Shown: positions 7,187 to 15,649 of the stretch, piece by piece
Position numbering within the stretch: position 1 is the stretch's first letter
How the letters are laid out: the number at the start of each line of letters is the position of its first letter
Assembly: GCA_023445495.1 (NCBI GenBank)
Contig: JAEXLC010000095.1
Coordinates: 1 to 18,987, forward strand
Length of the DNA stretch: 18,987 bases
DNA from: Pseudomonadota bacterium
Lineage (GTDB): Bacteria; Pseudomonadota; Alphaproteobacteria; Sphingomonadales; Sphingomonadaceae
Direction of reading: 5' to 3'
Program-made: the position numbers and the translations under genes
The notes under the pieces: generated by a model
The model's input: only the letters and a program-made list of their open reading frames with translations
Databases searched by the model: none
Told to the model about the DNA's origin: nothing

Positions 7187-8670
7187 TGACCGAGATTACC
7201 GATCTGGGCGTAGCCGCCCTGCGCGACGGTGTGCGCGCCGGCACCTTCTCGGCGCGCGAAGTCGCCGATGCCTTCATCGTCAAGGTGAGCAAGGCCAAGG
7301 CGCTCAACGCGTTCATCGTCGAAACCCCCGAGCATGCGCTCGCCGCTGCCGCCGCTGCCGACGAGGCGCTGGCCAGGGGCGAGGCGCTCAAGCCGCTCGC
7401 GGGCGTGCCGATCGGCATGAAGGACCTGTTCGCCACCAAGGGCGTGCAGACCACCGCCGCCAGCCACATGCTGGAAGGCTTCAAGCCGGTCTATGAATCG
7501 ACCGTTTCGCAGAAGCTGTGGGATGCGGGCGCCGGCATGCTCGGCAAGCTCAACCTCGACCAGTTCGCGATGGGCTCGTCGAACGAGACTTCCTACTTCG
7601 GCAATGTGATCTCGCCCTGGCGGCGTGGCGGCGGCGACAATGCCCCGCTGGCGCCGGGCGGCTCGTCGGGCGGCAGCTCGGCGGCGATCTCGGCGCGGCT
7701 GGTGCCGGGTGCCACCGGCACCGATACCGGCGGCTCGATCCGCCAGCCCGCGGCATTCACCGGCATCAGCGGCATCAAGCCGACCTATGGCCGCTGCTCG
7801 CGCTGGGGCGTGGTCGCCTTCGCCTCGTCGCTGGACCAGGCCGGGCCGATGGCGCGCGACGTGAAGGATTGCGCGATCCTGCTCGAGAACATGGCGGGCT
7901 TCGATGCGAAGGACTCGACTTCGCTGAACCTGCCGGTGCCGAAGTGGGAAGAGCTGCTTTCGGGCGACCTCAAGGGCAAGAAGATCGGTATCCCCAAGGA
8001 ATATCGCCTCGACGGCACCCCCGAGGAAATCCTGAAGCTGTGGGACCAGGGCATCGCCTGGGTGAAGGACGCCGGCGCCGAAGTGGTGGAAGTCAGCCTT
8101 CCGCACACGAAGTACGCGCTGCCGACCTATTACATCATCGCCCCGGCCGAGGCTTCTTCGAACCTCGCCCGCTATGACGGCGTGCGTTACGGCCTGCGCG
8201 AGCTGGCCGATGGCCAGAACCTGCAGGAAATGTACGCGGCAACGCGCGCGGCGGGCTTCGGCCCGGAAGTGCAGCGCCGTATCCTGATCGGCACCTATGT
8301 GCTGTCGGCGGGCTTCTACGATGCCTATTTCACCCAGGCATCGAAGGTCCGCACGCTGATCGCGCAGGATTTCGAGAACGCCTTCACGGTGTGCGACCTG
8401 CTGCTGACCCCGACGGCGCCGAGCGCGGCGTTCGCGCTGGGCGAGAAGTCGGCCGATCCGCTGGCGATGTACCTCAACGACGTGTTCACCGTGCCTGCCA
8501 GCCTGGCCGGCCTGCCGGCGATGAGCGTGCCCGCCGGGCTCGACAGCGCCGGGCTGCCGCTCGGCCTGCAGATCATCGGCAAGCCGCTCGACGAGCAGGG
8601 CGTGCTGGGCGCGGGTCTTGCGATCGAGCAGCGTGCCGGGTTCACGGCGCGGCCGGAGCAATGGTGGTAG
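7186..8670 (+). CDS. gatA: Glu-tRNA(Gln)/Asp-tRNA(Asn) amidotransferase subunit A
   Basis: This 494-residue amidase-signature enzyme releases ammonia from glutamine for transfer to misacylated Glu-tRNA(Gln) or Asp-tRNA(Asn). The Ser-cisSer-Lys triad is visible: Lys79 in GMKDLF, Ser160 in the GGSSGGSSAA run and Ser184 in GTDTGGSIRQPA. The chain is full length with a normal C-terminus (LGLQIIGKPLDEQGVL). Its start shares one base with the gatC stop. Unlike simple gatAB operons, its last ten bases overlap a 66-codon gene that separates it from gatB. Confidence 0.98.
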   Translation: MTEITDLGVAALRDGVRAGTFSAREVADAFIVKVSKAKALNAFIVETPEHALAAAAAADEALARGEALKPLAGVPIGMKDLFATKGVQTTAASHMLEGFKPVYESTVSQKLWDAGAGMLGKLNLDQFAMGSSNETSYFGNVISPWRRGGGDNAPLAPGGSSGGSSAAISARLVPGATGTDTGGSIRQPAAFTGISGIKPTYGRCSRWGVVAFASSLDQAGPMARDVKDCAILLENMAGFDAKDSTSLNLPVPKWEELLSGDLKGKKIGIPKEYRLDGTPEEILKLWDQGIAWVKDAGAEVVEVSLPHTKYALPTYYIIAPAEASSNLARYDGVRYGLRELADGQNLQEMYAATRAAGFGPEVQRRILIGTYVLSAGFYDAYFTQASKVRTLIAQDFENAFTVCDLLLTPTAPSAAFALGEKSADPLAMYLNDVFTVPASLAGLPAMSVPAGLDSAGLPLGLQIIGKPLDEQGVLGAGLAIEQRAGFTARPEQWW

Positions 8671-8857
8671 GACTGATCGACGGAGTCTGTGCGATCTTCG
8701 ATCTCTTGGGGATCGTCGAGTTCCTGGACTGGCTCCGCTTTCGACTATTCGGGCGCTCCGATGAGCGTTCCGCACGACGCCGCAAACGGCCCGCTGCCTC
8801 GCAACCCGAGCAGCGGGTCCGAAACAGATTATTCAGACGTTCCGAGAGTGGACCAAA

Positions 8858-8861
<4 letters not shown>
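8661..8861 (+). CDS. Small unknown gene wedged between gatA and gatB
   Basis: This 66-codon frame starts inside the end of gatA (ATG 8661; a GTG at 8664 is alternative) and its TGA overlaps the gatB ATG (ATGA, 8858-8861). GGAG at 8655-8658 is two bases from the ATG and five from the GTG, so the GTG may be the real start. The first 30 residues form a hydrophobic/amphipathic helix (VCAIFDLLGIVEFLDWLRFRLF). The rest is strongly basic, with RRRKRP and RVRNRLFRR. It looks like a peripheral membrane or nucleic-acid-binding peptide. I do not recognise the family. Coupling on both sides suggests it is translated and may tune gatB expression or assist the amidotransferase. Confidence 0.68.
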
Positions 8862-10363
<1,502 letters not shown>

Positions 10364-10383
10364 GATCGGGCAGGAGGAAGCAA

Positions 10384-10986
10384 ATGATCGTGATGGTTTC
10401 GGCGTTGCTTCTCCTTTCTTCCGCGCAGGCGGCGGATTGCAGCTACGACCGTGCCGCGCTGGTCGCGCTCGACCAGGATCGGTTCGACCAGGACCTGAAC
10501 GGCGGCTGGCGGGTGCTGGCGAGCCGGGGCTGCGACCATGCGGCGGCCGAAGCGATCCGCGAATGGCGCGAGGCGCACAAGGCGGAGGTCTCGACGCTCT
10601 TCTGGCATGAGGGGCAGATGCGCGCCAACGCCGGCGAGACCGATGCCGCGATCGCGCTGTTCCGGCGCGCCTATCACCGTGCGGGCGAGGACCGGGGTGG
10701 CGCCTGGGCGCTCTATGTCGATGGCAGCATCGCCTTCCTGCGCGGCGACAAGGCCGGGCTGGAGGCGGCGCGGGCGAAGCTCGCCGCTACTCCGAAGCCT
10801 GCCGATTTCGACGAAGTGGCGCGCGACGGCAAGGGCAAGCCGATCCTGATGCCGGACGGCAGCGAATGGCGCATCCAATGGCCGCTCAACCTGAACGTGC
10901 TCGATGCCTTGCGCCGTTGCTGGGGGCAGACCTACAAACAGGCCTATGCCTGCCCGCGGGCCGCCGCGACCAAACAGGAGGGATGA
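10384..10986 (+). CDS. Secreted protein with TPR-like helices, unknown function
   Basis: This is a 200-residue protein with a short signal peptide (MIVMVSALLLLSSAQA, cleavage after AQA near residue 16). The mature part is helical. The stretch around residues 76-104, AGETDAAIALFRRAYHRAGE, resembles a TPR unit. Cysteines near 19, 50, 179 and 189 could form disulfides in the periplasm. GGAGG lies close upstream of the ATG. It follows gatB by 20 bases and overlaps the cyclophilin gene by one to four bases, so all three are probably cotranscribed. I cannot assign a function; TPR-type binding of a partner is only a structural guess. Confidence 0.82.
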   Translation: MIVMVSALLLLSSAQAADCSYDRAALVALDQDRFDQDLNGGWRVLASRGCDHAAAEAIREWREAHKAEVSTLFWHEGQMRANAGETDAAIALFRRAYHRAGEDRGGAWALYVDGSIAFLRGDKAGLEAARAKLAATPKPADFDEVARDGKGKPILMPDGSEWRIQWPLNLNVLDALRRCWGQTYKQAYACPRAAATKQEG

Positions 10987-11621
10987 TGATCCGGAAGCTG
11001 CTCGCCTGCCTGTTGATCCTGTCGGCGCTTCCCGCGATGGCGCAGACCGCGCCGGCGCCCGCACCGGCCCCTTCGGCTACCCCGGCCAAGTCGCTGCCGC
11101 GCGTGGCGCTGACCACCAGCGCCGGCACGATCACCGTGGAGGTGGACAATGTCCGTGCGCCGATCAGCGGCGGCAATTTCCTGCGCTATGTCGATCAGAA
11201 GCGGCTCGATGGCGCGCCTTTCTACCGGGTGGTGAAGGTGCAGGACCATTTCGGCTTCGTGCAGTTCGGGGTGAACGGCGCGCCGGCCAAGGTGCTGCCG
11301 CCGATCAAGCATGAGCCGACCACGGTGACCGGCATCAAGCATACCGACTTCACCCTCTCGACGCCGCGCCGCGCGCCCGGCACCGCGCGGGGCGACTTCA
11401 CCATCCTGCTCGGCGACCAGCCCTCGTTCGATGCCGATCCGAGCAAGCCGGGCGACAATCTGGGCTTCGCGGCGTTCGCGCATGTCGTCGACGGCAAGGA
11501 CGTGGTGCTCAAGATCTTCGACGCCCCCAATTCGCCGACCGCGACCTTGGGCGGCGGCTATTTCAAGGGCGAGATCCCGGCGGCACCGGTGAAGATCCTC
11601 ACTGCGCGGCGGGTGCCCTGA
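10986..11621 (+). CDS. Periplasmic cyclophilin-type peptidylprolyl isomerase, divergent active site
   Basis: This is a cyclophilin-fold protein of about 211 residues with a signal peptide (MIRKLLACLLILSALPAMAQ) and a Pro/Ala linker. TTSAGTITVEVDNVRAPISGGNFLRYVD and FYRVV match the fold and keep the catalytic-type Arg. The FMIQGG motif seen in E. coli PpiA is replaced by FGFVQFG, and the SQFFI region by GDFTILLG, so activity may be low or altered. ATG codons at 10983 and 10986 are both possible. I prefer 10986 because AGGAG (10976-10980) is then five bases away. It overlaps the upstream gene's TGA. A role in folding exported proteins is inferred from family and signal peptide. Confidence 0.87.
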   Translation: MIRKLLACLLILSALPAMAQTAPAPAPAPSATPAKSLPRVALTTSAGTITVEVDNVRAPISGGNFLRYVDQKRLDGAPFYRVVKVQDHFGFVQFGVNGAPAKVLPPIKHEPTTVTGIKHTDFTLSTPRRAPGTARGDFTILLGDQPSFDADPSKPGDNLGFAAFAHVVDGKDVVLKIFDAPNSPTATLGGGYFKGEIPAAPVKILTARRVP

Positions 11622-11649
11622 TTGGGTGAATAGGGCCGGGCAGGCAGTA

Positions 11650-11666
11650 GTATCCATATCGGATAC
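11650..11666. promoter_or_regulatory. GTATCC-N5-GGATAC dyad upstream of the exported-protein cassette
   Basis: A perfect 6-bp inverted repeat with a 5-base spacer lies 96 bases upstream of the cassette's first ATG, in a 140-base gap that is more AT-rich than its surroundings. A second, shorter dyad AACCA-TGAT-TGGTT follows at 11693-11706, and AGAGGGG (11748-11754) is the ribosome binding site. Together these look like the promoter and operator region of the cassette. No regulator can be named. Confidence 0.35.
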
Positions 11667-11761
11667 ATTAACTCTGCAGTCGCTTGCCGCTAAACCATGA
11701 TTGGTTAATCCCTCTCTAGGGGAATTCGAATCGGGGTATTCGACAAAAGAGGGGATAGCCA

Positions 11762-12486
11762 ATGCTTCGGCTTTTGGTGTCGGCAATTGCCGGCATGTTC
11801 CTGCTGTGTGCACCGGCTGAAGCGCAGGAGAAGGGGGCCGCTCGCGCGGGATTTTCCGCAGAGACGCTTCGTGGCCAGAAGATCGTGCTGTTGCGGCCCG
11901 ATGTATGGGTGGGTTCGCAGTCCACTGCCGGCATGGGCGAGCCGAACGGGACTGGACGGAACAAGCGCGCGGGTTGCTCGACGTAGAGCTAAAGCAGCAT
12001 CTGGGATCCCTGAACAACGAGATACTCGCCGAACCCGAGCTTGCCGGCGAGGATGCGGTGCTGCTGAGCGAGTACAAGGCGCTGTTCGGATCGGTGGCGA
12101 GCGCAGTGGTCAATTACCAGTTCTTCAAGGGCAATCGGCTGCCTACGCGCAAGAACAAGGCGTTCGAGTGGACGCTTGGCAGTGGCACCAAGCGCATCTC
12201 CGAACTCGCGGGCGCGCGCTACGGCCTCTTTGTCGTGACGCATGACGAATATGGTTCGTTCGGCCGCAAGGCTTTCCAGTTTCTGGCTGCCGGGCTGATC
12301 GGGGTGGGCGTGAAGTCCGGCGTGCATCGCGGCTATGCCGGGCTGGTAGATCTCGAAACCGGCGAGTTGATGTGGCTCAACGCTGATGAGGCGATGGGCG
12401 GCGACGTGCGCGAGCCCGAAGGCATGAAGAAGCGCGTCGGGCAATTGCTGGAAGACCTGCCGGTCTACGGCGCGAGGGCGAAGTGA
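11762..12486 (+). pseudogene. Exported protein gene split by a one-base frameshift
   Basis: The first frame (11762-11986) gives a signal peptide (LLVSAIAGMFLLCAPAEAQ) and a domain start with RGQKIVLLRPDVWVG and GMGEPN, then stops at 11984-11986. From 11950 the next frame continues DWTEQARGLLDVELKQHL through to a TGA at 12484-12486. Restoring one base between 11945 and 11950, in the AACGGGACT stretch, joins the halves into one protein of about 241 residues. The second half is well conserved in character (AGARYGLFVVTHDEYGSFG, HRGYAGLVDLETGELMWLN). No slippery heptamer is present, so a real mutation or a base-calling error in the G-run is likelier than programmed shifting. Family unknown to me. 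AGAGGGG is seven bases from the ATG, and the gene overlaps the M48 protease start. Confidence 0.8.
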
Positions 12487-13658
12487 TACGGTTTTGCCGG
12501 GTCGCGCTGGGCGTGGCGCTGGCGGGTTGCCTGACTGCCCAACCGGTGCTGGCCCAGAAGAGCTTTTCGCGGCCGCCCTGGGCGGGCGCCTATGAGCCCA
12601 GGGGGATCGACGAACGCGGCATCTGGATGCAGTTCGACGAAGCCGAACGCGGGCTGGCGCTATCGCCCGCGATCGTGCGTGACACGGAGCTTGGTGCATT
12701 TGTCCGCGGTGTGCTGTGCCGGGCCGTGGGCGATGACCGCTGCGCGGGCGTGCGGCTGTATCTTGTGAGGGATGCTTCCTTCAATGCGAGCATGGCGCCC
12801 AATGGGGTGATGATCGTGCACACCGGGCTGCTCGCGCGGTTGCATTCCGAAGCCGAACTGGCCTGCATCCTCGGGCATGAATTCGGCCATTTCGAGCTTC
12901 GGCACAGCCTGCAGGGCTTTCGCGCGCGACGTGGGGCTGGAGACGCGATGGCGTGGATCTCGCTGCTCGGCGCGGTGAGCAACACGCCGATGGGATCGAC
13001 CAATACCTCGATCATTGCCGGCTATTATCGCTTCCACCGTGAGGAGGAAGTGGAGGCGGATCTGCTCGGCGTGGAGTTCATTCGTGGTTCGCGTTACCGG
13101 TTGCGCGCCTCGATCGTGTGGCAGCGACTGCTGGCGGAAGAGAATGCGCTCCGGGCGGAGCGTGGTCTTCGACGTGTACGTCGCTATGCACCGAGCCTGC
13201 TCGACACCCATCCAACCGAACTGCAGCGCATGGGCTATTTTGCCAATTTGGAAACCGAGAACGGCGCGGGTGAAGACGGCGTCGAAGGCTATCGCGTGGC
13301 CACATCGCGTGTGCTGCCTCTGCTGTTCGAGAGCTTGATCAAGGGCAATGACTTCGCGGGTGCGGACTATGTGCTGCGTTCACGCGGCGATGCGATCGGC
13401 TGGGATGGGCCTCTGCTCTACCTGCGCGGCGAGCTGTACCGCCAGCGGGCCAATCCCCGCGACCTGGTGACTGCGCGGGACCTGTTCCAGCAATCCATCG
13501 GCCAGGGCGATGCTCCGCCGGAGAGCTGGCGTGGATTGGGACTCATCTCCATCCGGCTGGGGGATGGGGCGTCGGGCAAGGCGGCCCTTCAGGAATATCT
13601 GCGCCGTGCGCCGGAAGCGCCAGATGCGGCAACCGTCAAGATGGTGATGGAGAATTGA
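12483..13658 (+). CDS. M48-family zinc metalloprotease with C-terminal helical repeats, exported
   Basis: This is a 391-residue exported protease. The HExxH motif is HEFGH at 132-136 and the third zinc ligand is probably Glu191 in EEEVEADLLG, the M48 (BepA/YfgC-like) pattern. After the protease core, residues from about 270 form TPR-like helices (GPLLYLRGELYRQ, PESWRGLGLISIRLGD). The N-terminus is a signal sequence. LAGC at 13-16 fits a lipobox, though cleavage at VLAQ near 25 is also possible. The start is GTG at 12483, overlapping the previous TGA by 4 bases. BepA-type proteases act in outer-membrane protein quality control, which suits a cassette of exported proteins, but the specific role is inference. 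Confidence 0.9.
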   Translation: MIRFCRVALGVALAGCLTAQPVLAQKSFSRPPWAGAYEPRGIDERGIWMQFDEAERGLALSPAIVRDTELGAFVRGVLCRAVGDDRCAGVRLYLVRDASFNASMAPNGVMIVHTGLLARLHSEAELACILGHEFGHFELRHSLQGFRARRGAGDAMAWISLLGAVSNTPMGSTNTSIIAGYYRFHREEEVEADLLGVEFIRGSRYRLRASIVWQRLLAEENALRAERGLRRVRRYAPSLLDTHPTELQRMGYFANLETENGAGEDGVEGYRVATSRVLPLLFESLIKGNDFAGADYVLRSRGDAIGWDGPLLYLRGELYRQRANPRDLVTARDLFQQSIGQGDAPPESWRGLGLISIRLGDGASGKAALQEYLRRAPEAPDAATVKMVMEN

Positions 13659-13659
13659 T

Positions 13660-14259
13660 GTGGCGATTGGAACCGGATTTGCGCGGAACCTTCTTTGCGC
13701 GATCGTCCTCATGGGTATTTCGGTGCCGGCACTAGCCGGTTGGAAGATCGTCGAGGCGCGCAAGCCTCTGACCGTCGAAACCGTGACCCTGACTCCCGCT
13801 ACCAATTGGAACCGTGCGAGCGCGCGCCCCGGCAAGCATGGTGTCGCATTGACTCATGACGGGTTCAATCTCGACGCGTTGGAGATTTTCTCGGGCGTTT
13901 CGGCGGGTGAGCCCCTGTATCGAGAGCGCAGTGCCAAGCGGAACCCGATGCCGAAATTTGACAGCGCAATGCTGCCAACCGACCTTGCCGACTTCTTCGA
14001 GCGCAGCTTCCGCGTGAAGGGCGAGCTGACCGACTTCACGGTAGAGAAGGTCGCGCCGGCGGATTTCGGCGGGCACCGCGGCGTGGCCCTGCGCTATCGT
14101 TACAGCATGCCGCAGGATAGCTTGGTCCGGCAGGGCGTGGTGCGGCTCGCCGTGGTCAAGGGCAAGCTGTATGCCGCGAATTTCTACGCGCCTCGGCTTC
14201 ACTATTTTCCCGCCCATTTGCCCGAAGTGGAGGCCATGCTGGATGGAGCGCGATTCTAG
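13660..14259 (+). CDS. Small exported protein of unknown function
   Basis: This 199-residue protein has a signal peptide (ARNLLCAIVLMGISVPALAG, cleavage near residue 26). The mature domain is mixed alpha/beta, with segments such as HGVALTHDGFNLDALEIFSG and HRGVALRYRYSMPQD. It starts with GTG at 13660; GGAG at 13649-13652 is seven bases upstream, inside the protease gene. It is one base downstream of the M48 stop, so the two are translationally linked. I do not recognise the family. Context suggests it belongs with the protease, as a substrate, inhibitor or accessory protein, or is simply cotranscribed. Confidence 0.82.
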   Translation: MAIGTGFARNLLCAIVLMGISVPALAGWKIVEARKPLTVETVTLTPATNWNRASARPGKHGVALTHDGFNLDALEIFSGVSAGEPLYRERSAKRNPMPKFDSAMLPTDLADFFERSFRVKGELTDFTVEKVAPADFGGHRGVALRYRYSMPQDSLVRQGVVRLAVVKGKLYAANFYAPRLHYFPAHLPEVEAMLDGARF

Positions 14260-14271
14260 GCTTCTCTCCCG

Positions 14272-14991
14272 CTAATTCGCCGGCTTGTCGAGATACAGGT
14301 ATAGCGCGTCGAACTCGGCGAGCCCTTCGAGCGCGGCGCGGTCGTGCACTGTCACCTTGCCGCCGCGGAAGTCCGCCAGGCCGGCTTCGCGCAGCTCGCG
14401 CAGCACGCGGTTCACGTGCACGCCGGTCAGGCCCAGGCATTCGGCGAACTGGTTCTGCGTGATCGGCAGGCGGAAGCTGTTGCCTTCCGCCGCGCCGACC
14501 ACCAGCAGCCGCGACTGGAGCTCGCACAGCAGGTGCGCCGCGCGCTCGATCGCGTTGCGCCGGCCGAGCGACACTTCCCATTCGCGGTGGATGCTCGCGT
14601 CGAGGTTCGTCGAGAACCAGAAGGCGCGGGTGAGGCTGGGGAAGCGGTTGGTCAGCTCCAGTACGCGGACGTGCGGGGCGCGGGCTAGGCGGCACGGCGT
14701 CAGCGTTATCACATTGTGATCGAGATAGCCGAGCGTATAGCCGTGCAGGTCGGCGAAATCGCCGGGCACGTGGATGTGGGTGATCTGGCGCTGGCCGTCG
14801 CTCAGATCCTTGTACCGCGCGAGCAGACCGTCGAGCAGCAGGATCGAGCTGTTGAGCCGCTCGCCCCGACGCACCACCACGGTTTCCGCGGGGAAGTCGA
14901 TCGGGCCGATCAGCGCAGCGCGCAGCGCCTCTTCCTCCGGCTCGCCGATTTCGCAGCGCAGCCGGAGCTTTTTCATGTGCTTGTCTATCAT
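14272..14991 (-). CDS. Crp/Fnr-family transcriptional regulator
   Basis: This is a 239-residue regulator with an N-terminal cyclic-nucleotide-binding-type beta domain (about 20-130), a dimerisation helix (AIERAAHLLCELQSRL) and a C-terminal winged helix-turn-helix (ITQNQFAECLGLTGVHVNRVLRELREAGL, about 175-205). The phosphate-binding residues of true cAMP receptors are not evident. The few cysteines are scattered, not arranged as in the Fnr iron-sulfur cluster. The ligand is therefore unknown. It is probably the third gene of an operon with the two small genes upstream, 13 bases away. No Shine-Dalgarno is clear before ATG 14991. An ATG at 14976 (MKKLRL) is an alternative. It converges on the exported-protein cassette with a 12-base gap. 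Confidence 0.92.
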   Translation of the reverse strand: MIDKHMKKLRLRCEIGEPEEEALRAALIGPIDFPAETVVVRRGERLNSSILLLDGLLARYKDLSDGQRQITHIHVPGDFADLHGYTLGYLDHNVITLTPCRLARAPHVRVLELTNRFPSLTRAFWFSTNLDASIHREWEVSLGRRNAIERAAHLLCELQSRLLVVGAAEGNSFRLPITQNQFAECLGLTGVHVNRVLRELREAGLADFRGGKVTVHDRAALEGLAEFDALYLYLDKPAN

Positions 14992-15004
14992 GGGCGCCCG
15001 GGCG

Positions 15005-15187
15005 TTACTGCGCGTCCGCGTCCTGGTTCTTCACGTCGCCGGCGGTACCGCCGACTCCGTCCGAGGCGCCTGGGTCCTCGAGCGGCGAATGGCGGTTTCC
15101 GCCTTCGCCGCGCTTCACCGCATCGGCGCGCGCTTCGACGATCTGCTGAAGATCGGAGCGGGGGTCTTCGCGATCCATATCGTTCAT
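15005..15187 (-). CDS. Small acidic hypothetical protein (60 aa)
   Basis: This 60-residue hydrophilic protein starts MNDMDREDPRSDLQQIVEAR. It is rich in Asp, Gly and Arg with no hydrophobic segment, so it is probably cytoplasmic and largely disordered. The start is firmly supported by AAGGAG seven bases upstream of the ATG. It lies 14 bases downstream of the proline-rich gene and 13 bases upstream of the Crp/Fnr gene on the same strand. No family is recognisable. Its operon and possible EcfG-type promoter hint at a stress-related role. Confidence 0.72.
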   Translation of the reverse strand: MNDMDREDPRSDLQQIVEARADAVKRGEGGNRHSPLEDPGASDGVGGTAGDVKNQDADAQ

Positions 15188-15201
15188 CCTCTCTCTCCTT
15201 G

Positions 15202-15381
15202 TTATGCGATGGGCTGACCCGGCGCCGGGACCGTCGGCGTCGACGGCTGCGGCGAGGGTATGTCGATGTCGGGTGCCGGCGGGTCGAGCTCCGGCGGCGG
15301 GCTGGTCGGCTGGCCCGGCTGCGGCGCGGGTGGCTGCTCGGCGGGCGGCACGGTCGGCTGGACAGGGGGCTCAACGGGCAC
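15202..15381 (-). CDS. Proline-rich 59-residue protein, GTG start
   Basis: This 59-codon frame begins with GTG at 15381 and ends with TAA at 15202-15204. AAGGAG stands seven bases upstream of the GTG, the same spacing as for the next gene, which strongly supports translation. About 40% of residues are proline, with runs such as VQPTVPPAEQPPAPQPGQP. The protein would be extended and disordered, and has no signal peptide. No function can be assigned; proline-rich peptides often mediate protein contacts. Short length and a GTG start make it easy for gene callers to miss. Confidence 0.66.
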   Translation of the reverse strand: MPVEPPVQPTVPPAEQPPAPQPGQPTSPPPELDPPAPDIDIPSPQPSTPTVPAPGQPIA

Positions 15382-15407
15382 GTTCGGTCTCCTTGTTTCG
15401 CCTGACC

Positions 15408-15433
15408 AACGCTTCGTGTCGCGATGAAGTTTC
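15408..15433 (-). promoter_or_regulatory. Putative EcfG (general stress sigma factor) promoter
   Basis: On the minus strand GAAAC (15433-15429) is followed after 17 bases by CGTT (15411-15408). The EcfG consensus in alphaproteobacteria, including Sphingomonas, is GGAAC-N16/17-CGTT, so there is one mismatch in the -35 box. The -10 box ends 26 bases before the proline-rich gene's GTG, giving a short leader with its ribosome site. Confidence 0.5.
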
Positions 15434-15441
15434 TTGCGCCC

Positions 15442-15469
15442 TTGCGATGAAGCCCCCGACTGCTATAGA
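15442..15469 (+). promoter_or_regulatory. Sigma70-type promoter of tRNA-Leu
   Basis: TTGCGA (15442-15447) and TATAGA (15464-15469) are separated by 16 bases. Transcription would start near 15476, giving a leader of about 18 bases before the tRNA. It is back to back with the stress-type promoter on the other strand. Confidence 0.5.
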
Positions 15470-15493
15470 GCCCGCCGACCGGCGGTGCCCTGT

Positions 15494-15578
15494 GCGGGCG
15501 TGGCGGAACTGGTAGACGCGCCAGATTTAGGTTCTGGTATCGAAAGGTGTGGGGGTTCGAGTCCCTTCGCCCGCACCA
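15494..15578 (+). tRNA. tRNA-Leu (anticodon UAG)
   Basis: This 85-base class II tRNA decodes CUA-family leucine codons. The acceptor stem is GCGGGCG (15494-15500) with CGCCCGC (15568-15574). The anticodon stem is CCAGA/TCTGG with anticodon TAG at 15528-15530. The long variable arm is typical of tRNA-Leu. The T-arm GGGGG-TTCGAGT-CCCTT includes G-U pairs. The CCA end is genome-encoded (15576-15578). No integrase or direct repeat marks it as an integration site. Confidence 0.97.
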
Positions 15579-15649
15579 GCATCGCCGCTCGTTTCCCGCG
15601 TCACCGGACGCCGCGATTCCTATTCTTGAAGTTTGAAAGCCTGAGAAAA

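Noticed and set aside
6886..8775. Very long open frame (629 codons) on the minus strand over gatC and gatA
   Set aside because: It is the antisense of two unmistakable conserved genes, has Arg/Ala/Gly-rich composition typical of high-GC shadow frames, and has no family motif.
11939..11990. Programmed -1 frameshifting as explanation of the split gene
   Set aside because: No X XXY YYZ slippery heptamer or obvious downstream pseudoknot is visible near the junction.
14272..14991. Oxygen-sensing Fnr with an iron-sulfur cluster
   Set aside because: The N-terminal cysteine cluster is absent; the few cysteines are scattered along the chain.
15494..15578. tRNA-Leu as attachment site of an integrated element
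   Set aside because: No integrase, no direct repeat of the tRNA 3' end and only housekeeping genes nearby.
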